Source: Buchnera aphidicola (Brachycaudus cardui) (GTDB lineage Bacteria; Pseudomonadota; Gammaproteobacteria; Enterobacterales; Enterobacteriaceae). Taken from it: DNA of 64,000 nt. Position numbers and translations under genes: made by a program. Every line of letters starts with the position of its first letter. Position 1 is the stretch's first letter. The notes under the pieces are model-generated. The model was not told where the DNA came from and made no database searches. It saw only the letters and a list, made by a program, of their open reading frames with translations. Positions 15,070 to 25,537 of this stretch are shown here, piece by piece. The DNA lies in assembly GCF_005081945.1 (NCBI RefSeq), contig NZ_CP034879.1:1-64000 (forward strand). The letters run 5' to 3'.

Positions 15070-16659
15070 ATGGAAGTACAACGCAATTTTTTTATTTTAG
15101 CTTTTTTATTTGTGTCTTTTTTACTTTGGCAAGCATGGCAAAATCAATCATTTTTTAGGGATAAAGAAAATAAAAAAATGGAGCCTATATTTCATTTTAT
15201 TGATACAAAAACACATAAAAATCAAATTCTGATTAAAAATGAAGTAGTTAGTTTACTCGTGAATATGTATGGAGGAGATATAGAAGAAGCTAATTTACTT
15301 ACATATAAAGAAAAATTGCATTCATCTAAACCTTTTAGATTACTTGAAACTACATCTGATTTTGTTTATCAAGCACAAAGCGGATTAATTGGAAAAGATG
15401 GTCCAGATAGTTCGATACATAATACTCGACCATTATATCTTGCTGATAAACATGTTTTTGAATTAGAAAAAAATCAAAAAGAATTACGTGTTCCAATACA
15501 ATGGAATAATAAAAAAGGTGTAATTTATACTAAAACTTTTATTCTTAAACCTAATAGATATGATATCGAAGTAGAATATGATATTTTTAATTCAAGTGAA
15601 AATATGTTACACATGAATATGTTTGGTCAAATTAAACAAACGATCAAGTTACCTGAAAAACGTAATATTTATAGTGGAAATTTTGCTCTTCAAACTTTTC
15701 GTGGTGCAGCTTATTCTAGTGTTGATAATAAATATGAAAAATATAAATTTGATTCTATTATAAATAATAAAAATTTAAATGTGATGACACAGAATGGATG
15801 GATTGCAATGTTACAGCAGTATTTCGCTGTTGCATGGATTCCTGATAATAGAGGTCAAAATACAATATATACTTCTAGTCTAAATGACGGTGTTGCAGCC
15901 ATTGGTTATACATCACCTTCTATTACTGTTTCACCACACTCAAAATCTTTTATAAAATCAAAATTATGGATTGGTCCTGAGATACAAGAAGAAATGAAAT
16001 TAGTAGCACCAAATTTAGATTTAACAGTAGATTATGGTTGGTTATGGTTTTTATCTCAACCATTGTTTAAATTGTTAACTATTTTATATAATGTTGTAGG
16101 TAATTGGGGAGTTGCTATTATTCTAATTACTTTTATTATGAAAATGATTACGTATCCTTTAACAAAATCACAGTATATTTCTATGGCAAAAATACGTTCA
16201 TTACAACCTAAAATACAAGAAATAAAAGAATCGTTTGCAGATAATAAACAACGTATTAGTCAAGAAATGATACTTTTATATAAAAAAGAAAAAATTAACC
16301 CATTAAGTAGCTTTTTCCCTATTTTTATTCAAATGCCAGTTTTTTTATCTCTTTATTATATGCTTATAGGTTCTGTTGAATTACGTCATGCTCCTTTTAT
16401 ATTATGGATTGAAGATTTATCTAGTCAAGATCCATTCTATGTTCTACCCATAATAATGGGTTTAACTATGTTTTTTATTCAGCAAACATCATCTAATAAT
16501 ATTTCTGATCCTTTTCAAAGAAAGATTATGAATTTTATGCCTATTATTTTTACAGCATTTTTTTTATGGTTTCCTTCAGGATTAGTTTTATATTATATTA
16601 TTAGTAATTTAGTGACTATTATACAACAAAAGTTTATTTTTTCTAATTTAATAAAATAA
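15070..16659 (+). CDS. yidC: Membrane protein insertase YidC
   Basis: Inserts and folds inner-membrane proteins, alone (for example AtpE, encoded in this window) or with SecYEG. The 529-residue product (E. coli 548) starts with the N-terminal anchor MEVQRNFFILAFLFVSFLLW, followed by a periplasmic beta-domain (about 25-330). The conserved five-helix core from about 340 contains the cytoplasmic hairpin ITYPLTKSQYISMAKIRSLQPK and the helix NPLSSFFPIFIQMPVFLSLY. The C-terminus is truncated relative to E. coli by a few basic residues only. Confidence 0.97.
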   Translation: MEVQRNFFILAFLFVSFLLWQAWQNQSFFRDKENKKMEPIFHFIDTKTHKNQILIKNEVVSLLVNMYGGDIEEANLLTYKEKLHSSKPFRLLETTSDFVYQAQSGLIGKDGPDSSIHNTRPLYLADKHVFELEKNQKELRVPIQWNNKKGVIYTKTFILKPNRYDIEVEYDIFNSSENMLHMNMFGQIKQTIKLPEKRNIYSGNFALQTFRGAAYSSVDNKYEKYKFDSIINNKNLNVMTQNGWIAMLQQYFAVAWIPDNRGQNTIYTSSLNDGVAAIGYTSPSITVSPHSKSFIKSKLWIGPEIQEEMKLVAPNLDLTVDYGWLWFLSQPLFKLLTILYNVVGNWGVAIILITFIMKMITYPLTKSQYISMAKIRSLQPKIQEIKESFADNKQRISQEMILLYKKEKINPLSSFFPIFIQMPVFLSLYYMLIGSVELRHAPFILWIEDLSSQDPFYVLPIIMGLTMFFIQQTSSNNISDPFQRKIMNFMPIIFTAFFLWFPSGLVLYYIISNLVTIIQQKFIFSNLIK

Positions 16660-16738
16660 TTATCTAAAAATATTTTTTTATTTTTATTAAAAATATCAAT
16701 TTTTAAACTTTTAGTATCTATTTTTAAGAAAAATTTTT

Positions 16739-18109
16739 ATGATTCGTAATGAAACTATTGTTGCTCAAATCACTTATCCAGGAAAAAGTGCTATTGGAGT
16801 ATTAAGAATATCTGGATCTAAAGCGAGAATAGTTGCCTTAAAGATTTTAGGAAAAGTTCCTCGTGCAAGATTTGCTACTTATTCTAAATTTTTAGGCCAA
16901 AATAATATAGTATTAGATCAAGGTATATTTTTATGGTTCCCTAGCCCTTTTTCATTTACAGGTGAGGATGTATTAGAATTTCAAGGGCATGGTAGCCCAG
17001 TAATTATGGATTTATTGATTAAAAGAATTTTATCTATTGATAAATTAAGAATGGCTAGACCTGGAGAATTTTCTGAACGTGCTTTTTTGAATGGAAAAAT
17101 AGATTTAATTCAAGCAGAAGCAATAGATGATTTAATTAATTCAGAAACAGAATTATCTATTCGTGCATCTTTAAATTCTTTACAGGGAGATTTTTCTCGT
17201 TATATACAAAAAGTAATAGCTGTACTTATTGAATTACGTACTAATATAGAATTAAGTATAGATTTTTCAGAAGAAGACATTAACATTAATCTGAATAATT
17301 TAATTAATAAAAAATTCGTAGAACTACATCGTAAATTTATAAAAATACAGAAAATAACTTCAGAAGGCAGTTTGTTAAAAGAAGGAAAAAAAATAGTAAT
17401 TATTGGCCCTCCTAATGCAGGAAAATCTAGTTTATTAAATATTTTATCATGTTCTGATAGAGCTATAGTAACTGATATTCCAGGCACTACAAGAGATCTT
17501 CTTTATGAAAATATTGTTATTAATGGTATTTCATGCCAATTAGTCGATACAGCTGGTTTACGTGATACAAACAATAAAATAGAACGTCTTGGTATTATCC
17601 GTGCTTGGGAAGAAATTCAAAAATCTGATCATATTCTTTTTGTCATGGATAAAACGATGATTGAATCAGAACAAAAAAAAATACGCAATGAATTTATAAA
17701 AAATATTTCTAAAAATATTTCTAATAATATTCAAATAACTTTTTTGTTAAATAAAAATGATTTAGTACAAGATGAATATGGTATTAAGATAATAGAGGGT
17801 TTATCATGTATTAATATTTCAGCAAAAACAGGTCAGGGTATTGATATACTACGAAATCATATTATAAATATTTCTATTAATAGTAATAAAGAAAGTATTT
17901 TTATTGCTCGCAGGCGTCACATTAAGCAAATTGATTTGGCATACAACGAATTTTTAGAGGCTGAAAAAAATTGGAAAGTTTCTAGAAGCTTTGAATTATT
18001 AGCTGATTCACTTAATATAATCCATAAATTTTTAGGAGAAATTACAGGTCAATTTACTTCTAGTGACTTATTGAAACATATTTTTTCTAATTTTTGTATT
18101 GGAAAATAA
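16739..18109 (+). CDS. mnmE: tRNA modification GTPase MnmE (TrmE)
   Basis: GTPase partner of MnmG in forming cmnm5U34 on tRNA wobble uridines. It has 456 residues (E. coli 454). The N-terminal formyl-THF-binding domain includes [13 protein letters not shown]. The inserted G domain has P-loop GPPNAGKS at 223-230, the G2/G3 elements PGTTRD and DTAG (270-273), and NKND. The C-terminal CxGK motif (CIGK, Cys453) is intact. Having both mnmE and mnmG indicates that the pathway is functional. Confidence 0.98.
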   Translation: MIRNETIVAQITYPGKSAIGVLRISGSKARIVALKILGKVPRARFATYSKFLGQNNIVLDQGIFLWFPSPFSFTGEDVLEFQGHGSPVIMDLLIKRILSIDKLRMARPGEFSERAFLNGKIDLIQAEAIDDLINSETELSIRASLNSLQGDFSRYIQKVIAVLIELRTNIELSIDFSEEDININLNNLINKKFVELHRKFIKIQKITSEGSLLKEGKKIVIIGPPNAGKSSLLNILSCSDRAIVTDIPGTTRDLLYENIVINGISCQLVDTAGLRDTNNKIERLGIIRAWEEIQKSDHILFVMDKTMIESEQKKIRNEFIKNISKNISNNIQITFLLNKNDLVQDEYGIKIIEGLSCINISAKTGQGIDILRNHIINISINSNKESIFIARRRHIKQIDLAYNEFLEAEKNWKVSRSFELLADSLNIIHKFLGEITGQFTSSDLLKHIFSNFCIGK

Positions 18110-18132
18110 TTTTTTATAAAAATTATTTTTTT
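18105..18132 (+). terminator. AT-only terminator hairpin at the mnmE stop
   Basis: AATAATTTTT (18105-18114) pairs perfectly with AAAAATTATT (18118-18127), followed by five T. The stem overlaps the mnmE TAA. It sits immediately beside the convergent tRNA-Phe gene. An all-A/T stem is weak thermodynamically, but the geometry is that of an intrinsic terminator. Confidence 0.45.
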
Positions 18133-18136
18133 AATA

Positions 18137-18209
18137 TGCCCGGAGGCGGAATTGAACCACCGACACGGGGATTTTCAGTCCCCTGCTCTACCGACTGAGC
18201 TATCCGGGC
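18137..18209 (-). tRNA. pheT-like tRNA-Phe: tRNA-Phe (anticodon GAA)
   Basis: Read on the minus strand, 73 nt fold into a complete cloverleaf. The acceptor stem is GCCCGGA/TCCGGGC with discriminator A. D-stem is GCTC/GAGC, anticodon stem GGGGA/TCCCC with loop CTGAAAA (anticodon GAA), and T-stem GGTGG/CCGCC with loop TTCAATT. The 3' CCA is not encoded, so it must be added by a nucleotidyltransferase. It stands alone between mnmE and groES, convergent with mnmE. The gene name is not assigned by sequence. Confidence 0.97.
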
Positions 18210-18217
18210 TTTTTTAT

Positions 18218-18247
18218 ATTAAATCATCAAATATGAAGTATTGTCAA
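18218..18247 (-). promoter_or_regulatory. Promoter of tRNA-Phe
   Basis: On the minus strand a consensus -35 TTGACA (18242-18247), an 18-bp spacer and -10 TTTAAT (18218-18223, 5 of 6). Transcription would start about two bases before the mature tRNA 5' end, so the RNA would have almost no leader. Confidence 0.55.
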
Positions 18248-18374
18248 TATTTTTTTATTACCATAATATCACTATATTTATTGAATATTTTTTATTGATG
18301 AGTAATTCATTTTGTTTAAACATAATAAAGTTAAAATACAAATAAAAAATAAAAAATAAAAAATAAGATTTACC

Positions 18375-18404
18375 CTTGAAAGTTGTAATAAAGAACCCTA
18401 TATT
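18375..18404 (+). promoter_or_regulatory. Sigma-32 heat-shock promoter of groESL
   Basis: CTTGAAA (18375-18381), a 14-bp gap, then CCCTATATT (18396-18404), which closely matches the sigma-32 consensus CTTGAAA-N13/14-CCCCAT-T. It lies about 80 bp before the groES ATG. The matching sigma factor gene rpoH is at 25538-26395. It is one of few clearly preserved regulatory sites in the window, and the run of C bases stands out against the AT-rich spacer. Confidence 0.85.
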
Positions 18405-18485
18405 TAAAAGTAATAGAACATATTAGATTAAAAAATAATTTTTTTTAAAATAATTAAGCAAGATTATTGACAGGAGTATTATCAT

Positions 18486-18776
18486 ATGAAAATTCGTCCG
18501 TTGCATGATCGTGTGCTAGTTAAGCGTCAAGAAGTTGAATCAAAATCTGCAGGTGGTATTGTATTAACAGGTTCTGCTGCAGGGAAATCTACTCGAGGCA
18601 CAGTCATTGCTATCGGTAAAGGTCGTATTTTAGATAATGGAAATATTAAACCATTAGATGTTCAAGTTGGCGATACTGTTATTTTTAATGAAGGTTATGG
18701 TGCAAAAACAGAAAAAATTGATAACGAAGAATTATTAATTTTAACTGAAAGTGACATTTTAGCAATTGTTGAATAG
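18486..18776 (+). CDS. groES: Co-chaperonin GroES
   Basis: Forms the heptameric lid of the GroEL folding chamber. The 96 residues (E. coli 97) begin [18 protein letters not shown] and include the mobile-loop region [21 protein letters not shown], interrupted here by no changes of note, and the roof-loop segment. Shine-Dalgarno AGGAG at 18472-18476. groEL follows after 49 bp in the same transcript. GroE is known to be massively abundant in Buchnera. Confidence 0.98.
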   Translation: MKIRPLHDRVLVKRQEVESKSAGGIVLTGSAAGKSTRGTVIAIGKGRILDNGNIKPLDVQVGDTVIFNEGYGAKTEKIDNEELLILTESDILAIVE

Positions 18777-18813
18777 TAAAATATATGCTATATCCATTGA
18801 AAAATTTATTTAA

Positions 18814-20472
<1,659 letters not shown>

Positions 20473-20517
20473 TAAATTATTTTTGATTAAAGTCATTTTA
20501 AATTATTTTAAAAATAT

Positions 20518-20556
20518 CTTTCCTCAGACTGAATAATTCTGAGGAAAGTTTTTTAT
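20518..20556 (+). terminator. Strong intrinsic terminator of groESL
   Basis: CTTTCCTCAGA (20518-20528) pairs perfectly over 11 bp with TCTGAGGAAAG (20538-20548), around a 9-nt loop, followed directly by TTTTTTATTTTT. A textbook rho-independent terminator, consistent with very high expression of groEL. Confidence 0.9.
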
Positions 20557-20595
20557 TTTTAATTAATATTTTTTATTAAAAGTGAAAAATGCTAT

Positions 20596-21606
20596 TTAAA
20601 TGATAATTAATTTATTATCTTTTGATCCAGTATCACATACTAATTTAGGAACTAGATAACCAGATATCATTTTCATCAAATGTTTCATAATAGATTTAGC
20701 TTTTGTTAATGATACTGCAAAATGCATTGTACCAGTAACTTGATCTAAAAGATGTAAATAATATGGAAGAATATTATTCTCACATAAAAGATTACTTAAT
20801 TCTGCTAAAATAGTAGGATCATCATTAATATTTTTTAATAAAACGCTTTGATTAAGTAAAATTACACCAGATTGCTTTAATTTTAATAAACTTTTACTTA
20901 AATGATTATTTATTTCTTGTGGATGATTAATATGAGTTACTATAATAATTTTTAGACGAGATTGAAGAAATATTTTACAAAGATTAGATGTTATACGATT
21001 AGGTATAACAATAGGTAATCTAGTATGAATTCTTAATCTTTTTATATGATTTATGTCAGATATTGATGTAATAAGCCATGATAATTCATGATCTTTAGCT
21101 ATTAATGGATCTCCACCTGATAGAATTACTTCATTTAAGTTTTTATTATTTTTTATATATTCAAGTGATTTAATCCAATTTATTTTACTACCTTGATTTT
21201 TTTCGTATGGAAAATATTTTCGAAAACAATATCTACAATGAATTGCACAATTAGTTTTTACGAGTAATAGTATGCGGTCATTATATTTATGTAATAATCC
21301 TGGTAAAACAATATTTTTTTTTTCTTTTATAGGATCATGAATATATTCTGAAGAATGTAAAAATTCTTGATTATTTATAATTACTTGTAATAACAATGGA
21401 TCTTTCGGATTATTTTTTTGCATTCTTGATACAAAAGAATATGGTACACGAAATGGAAATAGTGTGTTTGATTTATAGTGATGATATTCAGGATGTTTTT
21501 TTAAATTTAAAATTTGTAATAATTTTTTAGGTTCAGTAATAGAATTCGATAATTCATATAACCATTGATCTTTTAAAATTACATTTTTTACTGTTATTAG
21601 TTTCAT
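20596..21606 (-). CDS. epmB: EF-P lysine 2,3-aminomutase EpmB (YjeK)
   Basis: Radical-SAM enzyme that makes beta-lysine, used by EpmA to modify EF-P, whose gene is divergent next door. The [4Fe-4S] motif CxxxCxxC is C120, C124 and C127 ([10 protein letters not shown]). SGGDPL and a PLP-binding segment follow. I start at ATG 21606 (336 residues, E. coli 342) because [16 protein letters not shown] aligns with E. coli MAHIVTLNTPSREDWL. An ATG nine codons upstream, at 21633, would overlap the efp start. Neither has a clear Shine-Dalgarno. An A10 run lies at codons 94-98. Confidence 0.93.
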   Translation of the reverse strand: MKLITVKNVILKDQWLYELSNSITEPKKLLQILNLKKHPEYHHYKSNTLFPFRVPYSFVSRMQKNNPKDPLLLQVIINNQEFLHSSEYIHDPIKEKKNIVLPGLLHKYNDRILLLVKTNCAIHCRYCFRKYFPYEKNQGSKINWIKSLEYIKNNKNLNEVILSGGDPLIAKDHELSWLITSISDINHIKRLRIHTRLPIVIPNRITSNLCKIFLQSRLKIIIVTHINHPQEINNHLSKSLLKLKQSGVILLNQSVLLKNINDDPTILAELSNLLCENNILPYYLHLLDQVTGTMHFAVSLTKAKSIMKHLMKMISGYLVPKLVCDTGSKDNKLIII

Positions 21607-21631
21607 ATATTTTATAGCAAGAGAGGTGGAC

Positions 21632-22201
21632 ATGATAGTATATCATAGCAATAATTTTCGTTCAGGTTGTAAGATTATATTTGAAAATGAACCTTGTTTG
21701 ATAGAATCTAGTCAGTTTGTTAAACCTGGAAAGGGTCAGGCTTTTGTTCGTGTAAAATTAAGAAAATTATTAACTAAACAATTGATAGAAAAAACATTTA
21801 AATCTACAGATTCTTTAGAAATAGCTGATGTTATAGAGTATATATTATCTTATTTATATAATGATGGTCATTTTTGGTATTTTATTAACAATAATACTTT
21901 TGAAGAATTATCAGTAGAAAAAAAAATTATTGGTACTCATAAAAAATGGCTATTAGAACAAGATACATGTATTGTAACTTTATGGAATAATCAACCAATT
22001 TCTGTTACACCTAATACTTTTGTAGAAATAAAAGTCATACAAACAGAGGCTACTTTAAAAGGTGATACAGTTAATACTGGGGTGACTAAATTAGCTGTAT
22101 TAAGTACAGGTGCTGTTGTAAGAGTCCCTCTTTTTGTTCAAGTAGGATCATTAATTAAAGTAGATACTCGATCTGGTGAATATGTATCTCGAATTCAATA
22201 A
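21632..22201 (+). CDS. efp: Translation elongation factor P (EF-P)
   Basis: tRNA-shaped factor that rescues ribosomes stalled on polyproline. With ATG 21632 the product has 189 residues (E. coli 188) and the modified Lys falls at K34 in KPGKGQAF, exactly the E. coli position. The in-frame GTG two codons earlier (21626) lies inside the Shine-Dalgarno GAGAGG and would shift that numbering, so I reject it. The three beta-barrel domains are complete, ending [13 protein letters not shown]. It is head-to-head with epmB, encoding an enzyme of its own modification pathway. Confidence 0.97.
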   Translation: MIVYHSNNFRSGCKIIFENEPCLIESSQFVKPGKGQAFVRVKLRKLLTKQLIEKTFKSTDSLEIADVIEYILSYLYNDGHFWYFINNNTFEELSVEKKIIGTHKKWLLEQDTCIVTLWNNQPISVTPNTFVEIKVIQTEATLKGDTVNTGVTKLAVLSTGAVVRVPLFVQVGSLIKVDTRSGEYVSRIQ

Positions 22202-22219
22202 AAAAATTTTATATAGTTT

Positions 22220-22960
22220 TTAATATTCATTACCTTTAACATATTGTCTATAACTGTCCCATTCAAAAGTTAGCCATAAACTATTACCTAGGCGCATTCT
22301 ATCGATAACTCGTTCACCTAATAAAGTTTTCATTCCTTTATGGTCTAAATTAGATAACATCCCAGTAGAGCGTTTAGATGATGATCGTCTATCAACTATT
22401 TGATTAATAATTACTTTTTCATAACGTGATTCTGTTTGCATGCCAATTTCATCTATCATTAACAAATCAACACTGCTAAGATTATGTAATAATTTTTCTT
22501 CAGTAATATTACTAGTACCACTAAATGTTCCTTTCATATTAGACATTAAATCAGCTACTGTTACGATTAAAATACTTTTTCCGTGTAGAATCAAGTAGTT
22601 TCCAATAGCTGATGCTAAATGATTTTTACCAGTTCCTGGTTTTCCTGAAAAAATAAAACTAGCAATGTTTTTATTAAATTCTTCTGCATATCGTTTAGAT
22701 GCTTCTAGTACTTTTCTTTGACCGTCATGTTCAATTTTATAATTATCAAATGAGCAATTCATATATAGTTCTCGAATACCTGATCTTCCTAATACACGTT
22801 GCATTTTCATTGCTTTATTTTCTCGTAATATAGATTCAGAAGATAGTCTACCTTGTTCTTGATTCCAAGATAATAAATCTTCGTCATTATCAAATTTTGG
22901 TTTGATATGATTAGGCATAAGACGTTGAAGTCTTTTAAAGAATTCAGTATAGAATGTCAT
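22220..22960 (-). CDS. dnaC: DNA helicase loader DnaC
   Basis: AAA+ protein that loads the replicative helicase DnaB at the origin and at restart sites. It has 246 residues (E. coli 245). Walker A is GKPGTGKN (106-113), Walker B LLMIDE (166-171), and the N-terminal DnaB-binding region is present. The ATG overlaps the dnaT stop by one base (TAATG), with AGAGG just upstream, so translation is probably coupled. Order dnaT-dnaC as in E. coli. It converges on efp with an 18-bp gap. Confidence 0.96.
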   Translation of the reverse strand: MTFYTEFFKRLQRLMPNHIKPKFDNDEDLLSWNQEQGRLSSESILRENKAMKMQRVLGRSGIRELYMNCSFDNYKIEHDGQRKVLEASKRYAEEFNKNIASFIFSGKPGTGKNHLASAIGNYLILHGKSILIVTVADLMSNMKGTFSGTSNITEEKLLHNLSSVDLLMIDEIGMQTESRYEKVIINQIVDRRSSSKRSTGMLSNLDHKGMKTLLGERVIDRMRLGNSLWLTFEWDSYRQYVKGNEY

Positions 22961-23454
22961 TATTTGCCTCTAAATCCACTTGGTACAGTTTTATCAGGTG
23001 TTGGAATATAAGTGATATCGCGTTTTTTTTGTGAAAATTGATTCAGAGATCTACTTTTCTGTAAACTTCTAGCAAATTTTTGTTGCCATTGTATATGATG
23101 AAAAAAACAACCTTCAGCTTGCCAATAAGTAATAAAACATGCTAATTCTGATTTTGATATTTCTTCAGTTAATATAATTCCCCATAGTGCAGATTTACGA
23201 ATAAAATCTTTATCAGGTCTCCAATTTTGATGCATGGAAAATTTTTTATATGTGTTTTTTTTTAGTCTATCTTTACATGATAGATTATATTCAACATCAA
23301 AAATTTTTTGTAAAAAACATGGCGTAATTGCATAAAATACAGCCTTATTGTCTTTTAAAATTTCTATAATTCCATTATTTGATGTTTCTAATATTTTAAT
23401 AGGATTTTTACAAAATAAATCAAGATTTGTACTAGTAGAAAGTAGAATTTTCAT
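22960..23454 (-). CDS. dnaT: Primosomal protein DnaT (protein i)
   Basis: Primosome protein that passes DnaC-DnaB to PriA/PriB-marked forks. It has 164 residues (E. coli 179). The N-terminal half is diverged and shortened. The C-terminal ssDNA-binding half is well conserved: NWRPDKDFIRKSALWGI, FITYWQAEGCFFHHIQWQQKFARSLQ and the terminal PSGFRGK. It overlaps dnaC by one base. The restart function is inferred from the family; priA and priB are not in the window. Confidence 0.92.
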   Translation of the reverse strand: MKILLSTSTNLDLFCKNPIKILETSNNGIIEILKDNKAVFYAITPCFLQKIFDVEYNLSCKDRLKKNTYKKFSMHQNWRPDKDFIRKSALWGIILTEEISKSELACFITYWQAEGCFFHHIQWQQKFARSLQKSRSLNQFSQKKRDITYIPTPDKTVPSGFRGK

Positions 23455-23542
23455 AAATATTTTTTACCTTTTTATTTTAAATATATTAATTATTATATAA
23501 TATGAAATATTTGAATGTAAAATATTGTGATAATTATTCATT

Positions 23543-24112
23543 TTAGGTATTAAAGATATATAGATAACATTCTATGTGATTTGTAGTTTTTTTTTTATAT
23601 AAAATCCAATGTTTTGGGATTATCAAATCTTGATTTTTTTCTTTTTCTATATAAATTATAGATGTTTTTTTAATCCATCTTTGTTTTTCTAGTACAACAA
23701 TAGTTTTTTCAACTAATCCTTGATGATAAGGTGGATCAATAAAGATTATATCATATGGTTTTCCAGTTTTATTTAACCAACTAAAAGCATTAGTATGTAT
23801 TAGTTCTAAGTTATTTATATTTAATTTTTTAATGTTGCTTTGAAGAGTAAAAAAAGTTTTTTTTTCTATTTCCAGTAAAGTTAAAAAAGCAGCACCACGA
23901 GATATAGCTTCTAATCCTAGCGCACCACTTCCAGCAAAACAATCGAGGCATCTTGAGTTTTTGATATATTTAGATAACCACTGGAATAGTGTTTCCCGTA
24001 TTCGATTAGTAGTAGGACGTACATTTAAAATATTGTTAAAAGATATTTTTCTACCTTTAAATTTTCCAGAAATAATATAAACTTTACCTTTTTTAAAAAA
24101 ATTATTGTTCAT
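23543..24112 (-). CDS. rsmD: 16S rRNA (guanine966-N2)-methyltransferase RsmD
   Basis: SAM-dependent enzyme that methylates G966 in helix 31 of 16S rRNA. It has 189 residues (E. coli 198). SAM motif I is DCFAGSGALGLEAISRG (57-73) and the catalytic NPPY-type motif is DPPY (126-129). An A10 run (23587-23596) encodes the Lys-Lys-Lys near residue 173, close enough to the C-terminus that slippage would change only the last strand. It is divergent from ftsY, as in E. coli. Confidence 0.94.
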   Translation of the reverse strand: MNNNFFKKGKVYIISGKFKGRKISFNNILNVRPTTNRIRETLFQWLSKYIKNSRCLDCFAGSGALGLEAISRGAAFLTLLEIEKKTFFTLQSNIKKLNINNLELIHTNAFSWLNKTGKPYDIIFIDPPYHQGLVEKTIVVLEKQRWIKKTSIIYIEKEKNQDLIIPKHWILYKKKTTNHIECYLYIFNT

Positions 24113-24247
24113 TTTATTAGTTTGTTTATGTTGGTGATATAATTTATTTTATTATTCATAATAACTCAAATAAATATTTTATTTTTTTTTAAAGTTTTTA
24201 ATAGATTTTTTTAAAATAATTTTTTTATAAAGAACAAGGTAAATAAA

Positions 24248-25384
24248 ATGAAAGATAGTAAAAAAAATAGTTTTTTTTCTTGGTTAAGTTCTAAAATAAA
24301 AACAAGTAAAGAATTAGATATAAAAGAAAATCATCAAGAACAAATAAAAAAAAATAATTGCTCATCATACAAGAAAATCATAAATGAAGAAAAAAAATGT
24401 ATTGATAGTAATGAAAAACTGTATATTTCGAAAAACTTATTGAATCCAAAAAAAGAAATTATAGAAAAAATAAATTTTTTTACACGTTTAAAGACTCGTT
24501 TAAAAAAGACAAAAAAATTTCTTGGTGATGGAATTAATCAAATTTTTTCATCAAAAAAAATTGACAAGATTCTTTTTACAGAATTAGAAGAAAAAATGTT
24601 ACTTGCCGATATTGGAATTAATACTACTAATCATATTATTAAGAATTTAATTAAAGATATAAATCGTAAAGATTTAAAAAGTTCTGAAAAAGTATACTGT
24701 TTATTAAAAAAAAATATGTATAGTATTTTAAAAAAAGTTGAAAAACCTTTAAAAATATCTGATCATATAACGTTTATTATTTTAGTTGTAGGAGTAAATG
24801 GTACTGGTAAAACAACAACAGTTGCCAAATTGGCAAAAAAATATAAATCAGAAGGAAAATCTGTTATATTAGCTGCTGCAGATACATTTAGAGCTGCAGG
24901 AATAGAACAATTACAAACATTAGGTAAATTAAATAATATACCAGTAATAGCACAACATACTGGAGCTGATCCTGCAGCAGTGATATTTGATGCAGTACAA
25001 TCAGCGAAATCAAAAAAAATAGATATCTTAATTATTGATACAGCAGGACGCTTACATAATAAATTGCATTTAATTGAAGAATTAAAAAAAATAGTGAGAG
25101 TTATCAAAAAAATAGATCCATCTGCACCACATGAAAAAATGTTAATTGTTGATGCTTGTAATGGACAAAATACAATACAACAAACAAAAATATTTCATGA
25201 AGCATTAGATTTAACAGGTTTAGTAATTACTAAATTAGATGGCACAGCTAGAGGAGGTGTAGTTTTTTCATTATCTGATCAATTTAATATTCCTATTCGT
25301 TATATTGGAATCGGTGAGAACACTCAAGACTTAGGTGTTTTTAATAGTACAGAATTTATTAACGCAATATTTAGTGAAATATAA
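24248..25384 (+). CDS. ftsY: Signal recognition particle receptor FtsY
   Basis: GTPase that docks SRP-ribosome complexes at the membrane. It has 378 residues against 497 in E. coli; the difference is the acidic N-terminal A domain, here about 75 Lys-rich residues. The NG domain is complete: P-loop GVNGTGKT (182-189), DTFRAAG (212-218), DTAGR (264-268) and TKLDG (328-332). The Lys-rich rather than acidic leader is unlike E. coli and may bind lipid directly. ftsE and ftsX, between ftsY and rpoH in E. coli, are missing. Confidence 0.96.
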   Translation: MKDSKKNSFFSWLSSKIKTSKELDIKENHQEQIKKNNCSSYKKIINEEKKCIDSNEKLYISKNLLNPKKEIIEKINFFTRLKTRLKKTKKFLGDGINQIFSSKKIDKILFTELEEKMLLADIGINTTNHIIKNLIKDINRKDLKSSEKVYCLLKKNMYSILKKVEKPLKISDHITFIILVVGVNGTGKTTTVAKLAKKYKSEGKSVILAAADTFRAAGIEQLQTLGKLNNIPVIAQHTGADPAAVIFDAVQSAKSKKIDILIIDTAGRLHNKLHLIEELKKIVRVIKKIDPSAPHEKMLIVDACNGQNTIQQTKIFHEALDLTGLVITKLDGTARGGVVFSLSDQFNIPIRYIGIGENTQDLGVFNSTEFINAIFSEI

Positions 25385-25450
25385 TATATGTTTTTATCTT
25401 AATACATGTGTTTAAAATATTTTATTTATAAAATTAATTTATATAAATCT

Positions 25451-25479
25451 TTGATTTATACTCTTAATTAAAGTATTAT
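25451..25479 (+). promoter_or_regulatory. Promoter of rpoH
   Basis: TTGATT (25451-25456), exactly 17 bp, and TATTAT (25474-25479). The predicted start near 25486 gives a leader of about 50 nt that begins at the 5' arm of the hairpin described next. Confidence 0.55.
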
Positions 25480-25486
25480 AAAAATG

Positions 25487-25531
25487 TCCCACATATTCAT
25501 AATTTAGTAAGTATAATTCGTTGATGCGGGA
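25487..25531 (+). promoter_or_regulatory. Hairpin in the rpoH leader that could mask the ribosome site
   Basis: TCCCACAT (25487-25494) can pair with ATGCGGGA (25524-25531), seven of eight pairs with one A-C mismatch, around a 29-nt loop. The 3' arm contains GGGA, six bases before the rpoH ATG, the only Shine-Dalgarno-like sequence there. In E. coli rpoH mRNA structure around the start acts as a thermosensor; whether this simpler stem does the same is inference. Confidence 0.35.
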
Positions 25532-25537
25532 ATTCAA

